IMG/VR virus record: IMGVR_UViG_3300043446_001546
Span: 1 to 26,659 of that record
DNA length: 26,659 bases
Origin: a virus
Strand: one strand, 5' to 3'
The notes beneath the pieces are model-generated. The model was not told where the DNA came from. It made no database searches and saw only the letters and a program-made list of their open reading frames with translations. Positions 1 through 6,636 of the stretch are shown piece after piece. A program made the position numbers and the translations under genes. Positions within the stretch are counted from its first letter, which is position 1; each line of letters begins with the position of its first letter.

Positions 1-379
1 TCTTGATATCTTCTACAGCCTTTGAAAGTGCTGCATGTTGTTCTGCCAATTCTGAAATTCGTCCATCAACGCTCTTGCTGAAAGTTTCAACTGTATCCTT
101 AATAGCTGTAACTTGAGCAGCATTTGCTTCTGATGCCTTATTTAGAGTTTCCGAGAAAAAGCCTTTTAGATCGCCAAGCATCTTTGCAAAATCAGGTTCA
201 TCAACCTCAACTTCTGATACGTCGGCTGCTTTTTCCAGAGTTTCGGCAGAAGCGTCTTCAGCAGGTGCTGCTTCTTCGGCAGGAGCTGCTTCTTCAACAG
301 CTGCTACTTCAGCAGGAGCTGCTTCTTCAACTGCAGGAGTTTCTTCAACTGCTGCTAGTGTTTCTGTGTTTTCTGACAC
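1..379 (-). CDS. Possible nested scaffold protein from internal GTG in the protease gene (partial)
   Basis: Inside the protease frame, GTG at 379-377 (codon 264, V264) is preceded seven bases upstream by AAGGAGG (393-387). This Shine-Dalgarno is as good as any that starts a gene in this window. Translation from it would give an acidic protein beginning MSENTETLAAVEE, with the Glu/Ala/Pro linker followed by the coiled-coil-like segment and no protease domain. This is the arrangement of lambda C/Nu3, where the scaffold is made from an in-frame start inside the protease gene. The product is inferred from the start signal and composition; the match could be chance, since the local GGA-GGT codons create the signal. 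The C-terminus lies beyond the window. Confidence 0.5.
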   Translation of the reverse strand, partial: MSENTETLAAVEETPAVEEAAPAEVAAVEEAAPAEEAAPAEDASAETLEKAADVSEVEVDEPDFAKMLGDLKGFFSETLNKASEANAAQVTAIKDTVETFSKSVDGRISELAEQHAALSKAVEDIK

Positions 380-1168
380 TTCATTACCTCCTTCTGCGTT
401 TGCCTGTTTTGCAATTGTGTTTGTATCAGGCAACGTTAATCTTGACTTTTTGTGCAAATCAAGAATTCTATCGATTTCCTTTGCTTTGTTTGTATCATTT
501 GATTCTACCCAACCAATTAAAGTTGCAGGTTTTCCAGAAACTGGCGATGTGTATTCTGTTTCTGTGGACATAAATACGGAATCGCTTTCCTGGCAATAAA
601 AAATATTTTCCATTTTTGTCTCGGCAGCAATGCCCTTAAATAGCAATTGTCCATTCATCTTCTGAATAGACAAGATGTTACAAAGTTCATTTGCTGGAGA
701 ATCTACAACAGATAACTCCATAAGTGCATACTCTTTAATAAATCTAACTGGCTTGCCTGTAGACTTATTAACTTCATTCTCTGAATCTATAATCTTTCCG
801 CCGATTGAGAATCCTTGAAGAGTTCCGTCCAAAATCTTTTCCCATGTATCTTGTGCGCCTTTTGAAATATAAGCATCTACATAAACACCGTTATAAAATT
901 CTTTTGTTTCTGGATCATAGTATGTTTCTGGCTTGAACGAAACCATTTTGCCAACTGCGCTTGATCCATGCATTTCACGAATGTTTCCACGGAAAGATTC
1001 AAATGCTTTTAATGATGCTTCTTGTGTGACAACATCTCCAGTTTGATCAAGATTATCTAGCGTGGCAAAGCCAGAGACTGTACGCTTTTCACGATTGACT
1101 TTAGTAAATGGCACAGACAAATTAATATTGTCGCCATTAGATGACCATAGAGATTTCTCAATATTCAT
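1..1168 (-). CDS. Capsid maturation (prohead) protease with fused scaffold-like C-terminus, partial at 3' end
   Basis: The reading frame starts at ATG 1168 and runs off the left edge, giving 389 residues. Residues 1-170 look like an HK97/XkdF-type prohead serine protease, which processes scaffold and capsid during head assembly. The likely catalytic His is H67 in REMHGSS and the likely Ser is S121 in LQGFSIGG. E151 lies in the family-typical stretch ALMELSVVDSPANE. Residues 265-312 are an acidic Glu/Ala/Pro linker. Residues 320-389 are polar and look coiled-coil-forming, as expected of a scaffold region. The gene follows the portal by 54 bases. It has no Shine-Dalgarno but a plausible promoter directly in front. 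An internal GTG at codon 264 with a perfect ribosome binding site suggests a second, nested product. The major capsid gene would be expected just left of the window. The protease call is confident; catalytic residues are assigned by motif only. Confidence 0.88.
   Translation of the reverse strand, partial: MNIEKSLWSSNGDNINLSVPFTKVNREKRTVSGFATLDNLDQTGDVVTQEASLKAFESFRGNIREMHGSSAVGKMVSFKPETYYDPETKEFYNGVYVDAYISKGAQDTWEKILDGTLQGFSIGGKIIDSENEVNKSTGKPVRFIKEYALMELSVVDSPANELCNILSIQKMNGQLLFKGIAAETKMENIFYCQESDSVFMSTETEYTSPVSGKPATLIGWVESNDTNKAKEIDRILDLHKKSRLTLPDTNTIAKQANAEGGNEVSENTETLAAVEETPAVEEAAPAEVAAVEEAAPAEEAAPAEDASAETLEKAADVSEVEVDEPDFAKMLGDLKGFFSETLNKASEANAAQVTAIKDTVETFSKSVDGRISELAEQHAALSKAVEDIK
387..393 (-). 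promoter_or_regulatory. Internal Shine-Dalgarno inside the protease gene
   Basis: The minus strand reads AAGGAGG here, followed by seven bases and an in-frame GTG at 379-377. An ATG in another frame at the same place closes after nine codons, so only the GTG gives a useful product. This is the signal that supports the nested scaffold call. Confidence 0.55.
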
Positions 1169-1175
1169 ATGCTTA

Positions 1176-1204
1176 ATTTTATAACGTTATTATATATAAG
1201 GCAA
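1176..1204 (-). promoter_or_regulatory. Candidate sigma70-type promoter for the protease gene (leaderless type)
   Basis: On the minus strand TTGCCT (1204-1199) is followed after exactly 17 bases by TAAAAT (1181-1176), and seven bases later by the ATG at 1168. A transcript from it would start within one or two bases of the start codon, which fits the absence of a Shine-Dalgarno. The -35 box matches consensus at four of six positions and the -10 at five of six. Confidence 0.45.
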
Positions 1205-1211
1205 ATAATCA

Positions 1212-1231
1212 GTTGAGTAGTATTACTCAAC
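1212..1231. other. Perfect hairpin over the portal stop codon
   Basis: GTTGAGTA and TACTCAAC are perfect 8-base complements around a 4-base loop. In the minus-strand transcript the TAA stop of the portal gene falls at the base of the loop (1225-1223). No T-run follows on either strand, so it is not a classical rho-independent terminator. It may protect the 3' end, be processed, or weaken read-through ahead of the protease promoter. Confidence 0.5.
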
Positions 1232-2809
1232 CTGTCTGCCTTCACCTTGAGGATTTCTAGCTTCCCCCGAAATATCTGGGGAATTATTAGATCTCTCTTG
1301 ATCTCTGGTTCTGGTATTTCCAGCCTGGGCTCTTATTTCCGCCTGCTGTTGTGGCTTTAATTGAACAATTTCATCTCCGCCATCCATAGGTACCATACCC
1401 CTGCGAATTCGAACTTCATTAGGAGTAATTACTTGCATCCTCAAATAACGTTCATCAATCTTAGACTGAGTATCTTCGTCTGTTAGACTTAATTCATTAA
1501 ATTTAATTTGAAGAGCATCTGTCATTTCTTCAACTAATTTATTTAATTTCTTTTCCAAAATATCTTGGACTGGACGACAAACCTGCTCTTTAAATGTTTT
1601 ATCTGCATCACGAGCATTTGCCAAAGAAATTCCTTGCGGACTACCAATTTTAGAAATAGGAACACGATGTGCCATTAATATTTCATCTCTATTTGATTGA
1701 CGATAAACATTAAATGAAGATTCCTGTGCCCCTGCTTCCACTGGCTCCATTTTAAATTCAACCTTTGAATCTGGTGAGTCTGCTGGTAGTGGAATATAAA
1801 GTGAGCGATGATTCTTTCCTTTAAGACCGACCTGGAAAAATTCCAGAAGTTTTCGTTCAGATTCTGTAGAAAGCTTTGCACCTTTTACAGTAATAATATA
1901 TCGTGGGACAGCCTTGTTTTCAAAATAATCTAGATTATATTTACCAGCAAATTCATTTCCTGCCATAGCATTTGCTGCTGCCACAATATCTGGAATTCCA
2001 TAGTAGTTGTTTCGTGGTGTATATTTCTTAAAATGAATAATTTCATTTGGTCTATCGCTTCCCTCCGCAATTGGATTTGGAGTTTCTTGATCTCCAAAAT
2101 TACGGAAGAATACTGCCTTGCCATACAGCAATTGAATAAATCCATCACGAAGACGACGTACACGCATTGTCTTTGCTGGAATATGTCCAATATATCCGAT
2201 CTTTCCAGAAGTTGTACGACCAATTTCTAGATAGCCGTTTCCTGTTGCTTCTACATCTGTATAGAATTTAATTAGTGTCTCTTTAAATGTTTCTTCTTCG
2301 TTGCAATCCTCTAGCCATTCATGTAAATCTTGACGAAGTCTGTCAAGCTTTCTACGTGCCCGCTCTAACTGATTCTCATTATCAATACCATCAATCGCAT
2401 CCATTGTTTTACGTGTTTCAATAAAGTCATATCCAAGACCTACGATATTTGAAACCTTAGCATTAATTGCTGCATAGTTGTATGGTGAAATTTCATAAAT
2501 ATGTGAAAGATATTCAAGATTATATGGAGGTTCAATAAGGTCAAACATTGCATAGCCAGTAATGGCTTGTGCAAGAAGATTCTGCTGTGTTTCTACGCCT
2601 TCAATACCAACAAATCTCTTTTGAAGATTACGATTCATTTTACGGCGGAAAGAAGCACCAAGCCCTTGAACCTTTTGCAATTCTTCGCCAGACACCATAA
2701 AGGCATCAGTAGTCTTTACAACATTTACTGACGGGATGTGGAAATCTGACGCAGTTAGAGCATGAACTCCTGTATCGATTTCTTGGTTATCGTCTTCAAT
2801 TAGTCCCAT
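1223..2809 (-). CDS. Phage portal protein
   Basis: A 528-residue protein of the PBSX/SPP1-like portal type, a normal length for the family. Portals form the dodecameric ring at the capsid vertex through which DNA is packaged and to which the tail joins. Recognisable stretches are the YNYAAINAKVSNIVG region near residue 110, the DVEATGNGYLEIGR strand near residue 185, and IIHFKKYTPRNNYYGIPDI near residue 255. The segment RVPISKIG...LANARDADKTF near residue 380 precedes the helical QVCRPVQDILEKKL crown region. The last 50 residues are low-complexity and polar. The start ATG overlaps the stop of the upstream gene (TAATG) and has AAGGA eight bases before it. A perfect hairpin covers its stop codon, and the maturation protease follows, which is the usual head-gene order. 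Confidence 0.93.
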   Translation of the reverse strand: MGLIEDDNQEIDTGVHALTASDFHIPSVNVVKTTDAFMVSGEELQKVQGLGASFRRKMNRNLQKRFVGIEGVETQQNLLAQAITGYAMFDLIEPPYNLEYLSHIYEISPYNYAAINAKVSNIVGLGYDFIETRKTMDAIDGIDNENQLERARRKLDRLRQDLHEWLEDCNEEETFKETLIKFYTDVEATGNGYLEIGRTTSGKIGYIGHIPAKTMRVRRLRDGFIQLLYGKAVFFRNFGDQETPNPIAEGSDRPNEIIHFKKYTPRNNYYGIPDIVAAANAMAGNEFAGKYNLDYFENKAVPRYIITVKGAKLSTESERKLLEFFQVGLKGKNHRSLYIPLPADSPDSKVEFKMEPVEAGAQESSFNVYRQSNRDEILMAHRVPISKIGSPQGISLANARDADKTFKEQVCRPVQDILEKKLNKLVEEMTDALQIKFNELSLTDEDTQSKIDERYLRMQVITPNEVRIRRGMVPMDGGDEIVQLKPQQQAEIRAQAGNTRTRDQERSNNSPDISGEARNPQGEGRQVE

Positions 2810-3150
2810 TATTTTAGTCCTTGTGCTTTCCTAGTTTCTTCTTTGTAAACTCCAATATCTAGAGGATCTGGAGTTAGGCCCCACTTTAATCTTTGTTGCT
2901 GATATTCAAATTCTTCATCATCAATTTTTCTCCGCCCTGACAAAAACAAAGGCTTTCCCTCGTAGATTCCGTATGACCTTACTTCTCTAGCCAATGCATC
3001 TATACGAGATTTATTGCCCTTCATGGATGTAATTGAAAGATAGTTGCCATCATCATCACCTATCCACCGTCCATCTGGCATTTCCCAGACATAAATTCCA
3101 AGCGTTGTTTCTTCTGGTCCGACCTTTACGCTACTTCTTTTAATATCCAT
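2809..3150 (-). CDS. Conserved-looking phage protein upstream of portal, unknown function
   Basis: A 113-residue soluble, charged protein with no signal peptide or membrane segment. Visible features are an aromatic-acidic N-terminal part (YVWEMPDGRWIGDDDGN, near residues 20-36), a basic middle (KGNKSRIDALAREVRSYG) and a C-terminal stretch RLKWGLTPDPLDIGVYKEETRKAQG. Its stop overlaps the portal start (TAATG), so the two are probably translationally coupled and it is likely a head or packaging accessory protein. It is the first gene after the fibre block. A candidate promoter and two inverted repeats lie directly in front of it, so it may open the head transcription unit. I do not recognise the family with certainty. 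Confidence 0.75.
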   Translation of the reverse strand: MDIKRSSVKVGPEETTLGIYVWEMPDGRWIGDDDGNYLSITSMKGNKSRIDALAREVRSYGIYEGKPLFLSGRRKIDDEEFEYQQQRLKWGLTPDPLDIGVYKEETRKAQGLK

Positions 3151-3158
3151 AGACCTTT

Positions 3159-3187
3159 ATTTTACCACCTTTAATGGTCTAAGTCCA
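3159..3187 (-). promoter_or_regulatory. Candidate promoter for the head unit, extended -10, leaderless type
   Basis: TGGACT (3187-3182) is followed after 17 bases by TAAAAT (3164-3159), which is preceded by TGG and so forms an extended -10. The ATG of the 113-aa gene begins eight bases later. The inverted pair TAGACC (3181-3176) and GGTCTA (3155-3150) flanks the -10, and the second arm includes the A of the start codon. That placement suits an operator, or start-codon masking in a read-through transcript. Confidence 0.4.
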
Positions 3188-3190
3188 GCT

Positions 3191-3213
3191 TTTTGTCACG
3201 TAGAGTGACAAAA
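3191..3213. other. Perfect 9-bp inverted repeat after the LamG gene stop
   Basis: TTTTGTCAC and GTGACAAAA pair perfectly around a 5-base loop. In the minus-strand transcript it begins at the base after the stop codon (3216-3214) of the 625-aa gene. The T-run is on the 5' arm and the A-run on the 3' arm, the reverse of a rho-independent terminator. A stable 3'-end hairpin, a processing site or a protein-binding dyad are all possible. Confidence 0.5.
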
Positions 3214-5091
3214 TTATGTATTTTGTATCACTATCCAGTCATTATTATAATAATTTACACTGTCTTCTGTCATGGTTAAGGTAGACGAATCGGTTATGAC
3301 CTCTGTATCTCTTCTAATATAATAGTCATAATGATCGGCAGCCTTGGTACTATTAAAGGAATTTGGATATATTGATATGTATTGATATAGGGCAGGAATC
3401 GATCCAGACAAAGAATAATTAAATCTAATTTCATTAGATACTGCCGAAGAAAATACTACTACGACGTGATGTAATTGATCTTCCTTAAATATATTGGATA
3501 CATTTGTTTCTGAGGTCTTATTTACCCCATTTACATATAAAGCAGAAATATTAGTCTTTGACATTGTCCCTAAATTATTCCAGGATATATTTGAAGCTGA
3601 ATATCCATTTGTTCCAACAGTTGATATTAGACCGCTTGTAGTCAAAGAAAATGGAGTATAGAAAAACTCTACTGTATTTATTCCGTCTGCGGTAGTTACA
3701 TGAAATCCAGAATCTGTAACAGTTTTTAATCCATTCAATTTATGTCTAGAAAGAATATCATATTTGTTATTCCCGAATGTTATTCTATAGTCTGAAACTG
3801 CGTTATCGCCTTCTAAAGATGTTATATAAGCATAACCATTTTCAGCATACAGAGTTTGTCCATTATAAAATTTAACTGTAAGCTTATATAGCCTTGGAAT
3901 AAATTTACTTGTATCAGATGAATTTATAGTTATTCTTAAATAAAGACCTTCCATATTACCAAAACTATTTAAAGTATATCCAGGAATCTGTTCACCGTTT
4001 ATACAAGAAGTATATGTTGATCCATCTGTACTTACTTCTACTGTTACTCCATTATCTCCTGCCCACTCTATTTTAGACCTATCAGCAGTGATTGATGGGT
4101 TGATTGGAATAAAATCATTTAATATTACTGTGCTTGATGCTGCTGATTCTGTTTTTATAATTTCAAGATATTCTGCTGATTCTGTTTCTATGTAATATAA
4201 TCCATCTTCAACAATGTCATTCCATGATTTATTTGTTGGATATTCATATTTAAATGTTTGAGTTAAACCATTATCATAGATATTAAACACCTGTCCATTA
4301 TCTGCTTGTGCTACCTGAGTCGGCAATAAAGATCTTCCTTCGTACATATGATATTGAATTGATTCTTGGCTTAATTCATATCTATAAATACCAACACTAT
4401 TTATTAAAAAGTAGTCTGATGCGTTAGATGTAGGTCCGCTTATTAGAGATAAAGATTCATTAGTAAATACAAAATTTGTTAACTGTTTATATTCTACTAA
4501 AACCCCATCTATATAAATATATAAATAATTTTGATTATAAGAACATACTACATAAAAAACTTTATTGACTGACGGTAGGGTATAGCTTAATTCTTGTGTC
4601 TCTACTTTAAAAGTAATATTACCTTTTTCGTAAAATACTCCAATTTCATTTGTTGGGTCTGCTATAATTGGAGTTTCTGCGCTTGTAGTAAATGATGGAT
4701 AAAACCAAAATTCTATTGTAAAATCATTATCTGAAGAGGATGCTGTTCCGAATTGGCTGTTTGTGGCGGTTGCAGTATAGTCATTGTTTATATTATAAAC
4801 AACAGAATTTTCATTTGTTATTTTTGTAGCTCTTCCATTTCCTGCAACTATTGGAAGTATTTCTGTTTCTGGGTCTCCGATATAGTTCCCATCGTTTTCG
4901 CATCCAGAGTGATCATATGCCACATCTCCATAAATATTTGCATACGAAGATACATTATCTAAAACATCTTGATAAGTAGCAAATTGTGCTAAAAAGTCAG
5001 TAAAGTCTTGTACCAGGTCAACGGTAGTAATATCGTCTAGTGGGTAATATGCTATAGGATAGTCATATAAGACTGCTGCTTTGTAAGACAT
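3214..5091 (-). CDS. LamG-like (concanavalin-fold) tail protein, probable carbohydrate binding
   Basis: A 625-residue protein with two regions resembling the LamG/concanavalin-A-like jelly roll found in phage minor tail and receptor-binding proteins. The N-terminus AVLYDYPIAYYPLDD is the usual opening of such domains. The first domain spans roughly residues 60-255, with DFTIEFWFYP, then YLYIYIDGVLVEYKQL and the closing SVGIYRYELSQESIQYHMYEG. A middle region (about 265-430) is beta-rich. A second, less clear domain covers about 440-610, with TVEFFYTPFSL, ALYVNGVNKT and QLHHVVVVF. No signal peptide or catalytic motif is visible. AGGA stands just before the start, and the gene follows the 67-aa coiled-coil gene after five bases. 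It is the last fibre-block gene before the head genes. Binding to a host glycan is inferred from the fold. Confidence 0.78.
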   Translation of the reverse strand: MSYKAAVLYDYPIAYYPLDDITTVDLVQDFTDFLAQFATYQDVLDNVSSYANIYGDVAYDHSGCENDGNYIGDPETEILPIVAGNGRATKITNENSVVYNINNDYTATATNSQFGTASSSDNDFTIEFWFYPSFTTSAETPIIADPTNEIGVFYEKGNITFKVETQELSYTLPSVNKVFYVVCSYNQNYLYIYIDGVLVEYKQLTNFVFTNESLSLISGPTSNASDYFLINSVGIYRYELSQESIQYHMYEGRSLLPTQVAQADNGQVFNIYDNGLTQTFKYEYPTNKSWNDIVEDGLYYIETESAEYLEIIKTESAASSTVILNDFIPINPSITADRSKIEWAGDNGVTVEVSTDGSTYTSCINGEQIPGYTLNSFGNMEGLYLRITINSSDTSKFIPRLYKLTVKFYNGQTLYAENGYAYITSLEGDNAVSDYRITFGNNKYDILSRHKLNGLKTVTDSGFHVTTADGINTVEFFYTPFSLTTSGLISTVGTNGYSASNISWNNLGTMSKTNISALYVNGVNKTSETNVSNIFKEDQLHHVVVVFSSAVSNEIRFNYSLSGSIPALYQYISIYPNSFNSTKAADHYDYYIRRDTEVITDSSTLTMTEDSVNYYNNDWIVIQNT

Positions 5092-5096
5092 TTTTC

Positions 5097-5300
5097 CTAC
5101 TTAAGAACTTGAATTTGTGCTTGCTTTTCTGCAATAGCCGCTTCAATTTGAGCGATAACAACAGCATCTGGCTCATTTGCAGCATTTGCAATAAGCAATT
5201 GCTGTTCTAATCCGTAGACATGATATTCCAATCCACGCATTGCTGCTTCTTTAATTGCATTCTTATCTGCGTCTGACAGATATTCATATTGTGTAACCAT
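5097..5300 (-). CDS. Small coiled-coil protein, unknown function
   Basis: A 67-residue protein with an excellent Shine-Dalgarno (AAGGAGG, five bases before ATG 5300). It is largely helical and alanine-rich. A first part, YEYLSDADKNAIKEAAMRG, leads into a likely coiled coil (GLEQQLLIANAANEP...IEAAIAEKQAQIQVLK). It lies between the Ig/FN3 protein and the LamG protein in the same operon, so a role in assembling or trimerising these tail proteins is plausible. That is inference from position and helix content; no catalytic motif is seen. Confidence 0.78.
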   Translation of the reverse strand: MVTQYEYLSDADKNAIKEAAMRGLEYHVYGLEQQLLIANAANEPDAVVIAQIEAAIAEKQAQIQVLK

Positions 5301-5315
5301 TTATTCCTCCTTATT

Positions 5316-6017
5316 TTATGGTAAACCGCTTACGCTTGTACTTGCTCCAGAACCTTGTAGACCCATAGAGTATCCCCATTTAGTAGTTTCTGCTGCAACA
5401 TAAATACCTGCGGTAGGTCCAGTAAGTCCAGTTATTGTAATACTTGTACCAGTAGTAGTTGTTGATGCAAATGGTGGACTTGATTGAACATAGTATCTAT
5501 CTGCGCCATTTGAAGCATTCCAACTAACAAATGCAGTTCCTGTTCCTGTCCTACTAGCAGTTAATCCAGTTAAAGCTCCTGGTCCAAATGCTCCGACTTC
5601 TGATGAATCTACAGATGTGCTTCCTCTTGCATTAGTTGCAGTAACTGTAACTTTAATTGTTGCTCCAGCATAGGTACCAGACAATGCAAAGCTTGAAGAT
5701 GTTGCTCCTGATATTGCAGAATATCCTATTCCGTTTCCTTTTGCGTACCACTGATATGAATAACTTGTTGGGTTATTTGTCCATGTACCAGTCGATGCAG
5801 TTAAAGTTTGATTAATTCCAGCAGGATAAATTCCTCCAGAGGATAACGTTATTGTTGGCGCTGCCGTATTTGCAGGTGCTTCTGGATAGAATTGACTCCA
5901 TGAAGATCCGTTATATACATATCCCCTAGTTACATTTACCCAAGTAGAGCCATTATATAGTTTTAATCCAGTTGCTTGACTACTCCATGAAGAGCCATTA
6001 TATACATATAGGCCCAT
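5316..6017 (-). CDS. Ig-like/FN3 tail accessory protein with YNGSSW repeats
   Basis: A 233-residue protein. Residues 1-45 hold three copies of an aromatic repeat (YVYNGSSWSS, LYNGSTWVNV, YVYNGSSWSQ), a motif often placed at the N-terminus of phage tail and fibre proteins. Residues about 50-140 form an Ig-like domain with the hallmark SYQWYAKG and YAGATIKVTVTATNA segments. Residues about 146-233 resemble a fibronectin type III domain (LTGLTASRTGTGTAFVSWN ... ITITGLTG). Such domains decorate phage tails and may add weak contacts with host or environmental glycans. The start has no clear Shine-Dalgarno and lies one base after the stop of the collagen-like 117-aa gene, so re-initiation is likely. 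Confidence 0.75.
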   Translation of the reverse strand: MGLYVYNGSSWSSQATGLKLYNGSTWVNVTRGYVYNGSSWSQFYPEAPANTAAPTITLSSGGIYPAGINQTLTASTGTWTNNPTSYSYQWYAKGNGIGYSAISGATSSSFALSGTYAGATIKVTVTATNARGSTSVDSSEVGAFGPGALTGLTASRTGTGTAFVSWNASNGADRYYVQSSPPFASTTTTGTSITITGLTGPTAGIYVAAETTKWGYSMGLQGSGASTSVSGLP

Positions 6018-6018
6018 G

Positions 6019-6372
6019 TTAGTAAGTTACCCAAAGGTCTCCAGCTGCCGTCCCAGTTGGTTGGGCGCCAGTAGTATAAAAAATTTTGTTTGTATTAGAA
6101 GTATTAGTTCCATTTGAATATGCAGTTGCATTTGATCCAGCTGGACCAGTTGCGCCTGACGGACCTGCTGTACCTTGAGGACCTGTTACGCCTTGAGGTC
6201 CTGTGGCACCTTGTGGGCCAGATGGTCCTGTGGCACCTTGTGGGCCAGTTGCGCCTGACGCACCAGTTGGAATTCTAACTATATTCCATAAAGATCCATC
6301 CCATTGCCATGTTGTGCCAGAAACTGTATATGTCTGATTTAATGTGGGGGAATTAGGAAAATCCATTGGCAT
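6019..6372 (-). CDS. Short collagen-like tail protein
   Basis: A 117-residue protein from ATG 6372. The ATG follows GGGTGG by five bases, so I prefer it to the in-frame GTG at 6381. A short aromatic N-terminal module ([19 protein letters not shown]) is followed by 14 uninterrupted Gly-X-Y triplets (GAS GAT GPQ ... GPA) and a C-terminal cap ending [11 protein letters not shown]. Collagen-like segments in phages trimerise and form flexible rods in tail fibres. Proline occurs only in X positions, while Thr, Ser and Gln fill Y. The gene directly follows the 78-aa gene (TGA then ATG) and precedes the Ig/FN3 protein. It may be a linker or adaptor of the larger collagen-like fibre encoded just upstream. 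Confidence 0.78.
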   Translation of the reverse strand: MPMDFPNSPTLNQTYTVSGTTWQWDGSLWNIVRIPTGASGATGPQGATGPSGPQGATGPQGVTGPQGTAGPSGATGPAGSNATAYSNGTNTSNTNKIFYTTGAQPTGTAAGDLWVTY

Positions 6373-6373
6373 A

Positions 6374-6610
6374 TCAACCACCCATAATTAACAGAATATC
6401 TTCCTCTGTTAACCCTAGTTGTTCTATTTTTTGTAAAGCAATTTGTTTTTTAGAAATTCTTTCAGATTCTTTTTCTTCTAAATAATTATTAAGATCTAGT
6501 TTTCCCTGATTAAATTCAGACTCGGTAATATAAGGATCTGAGTTATGCCAAACAATTCCAGAATAATCATCTCCAGTTATAGTCCAGGATATATTATCAG
6601 GAACTAACAT
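6374..6610 (-). CDS. Small tail-fibre-associated protein with LGLTEED C-terminus
   Basis: A 78-residue protein from ATG 6610, chosen because GGTGGAGAAG lies just upstream; the frame is open to an ATG at 6637 without such a site. The N-terminal half is beta-like ([18 protein letters not shown]). The C-terminal half is a charged helix ([22 protein letters not shown]) ending in [14 protein letters not shown]. This ending matches that of the 69-aa protein at 23802-24011 (ERLGITEEEAKLLLS). Both sit next to a fibre gene, which suggests a related job such as fibre assembly chaperone or minor tail component. Function is inference. Confidence 0.7.
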   Translation of the reverse strand: MLVPDNISWTITGDDYSGIVWHNSDPYITESEFNQGKLDLNNYLEEKESERISKKQIALQKIEQLGLTEEDILLIMGG

Positions 6611-6636
6611 TTTTAAAACTTCTCCACCTACATGCA

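Noticed and set aside
124-573. Open frame of 149 codons on the plus strand
   Set aside because: It lies opposite the protease gene and its Leu/Gln-rich product is the mirror of the Glu/Ala/Lys coding stretch. No Shine-Dalgarno or family resemblance.
3191-3213. Hairpin as a rho-independent terminator
   Set aside because: The T-run is on the 5' arm and A-run on the 3' arm in both reading directions, so there is no U-tail after the stem.
5301-5315. CATAAAATA in the gap before the 67-aa gene as another promoter motif
   Set aside because: The gap is 15 bases, the TGG extension is missing, and a perfect AAGGAGG already explains the start.
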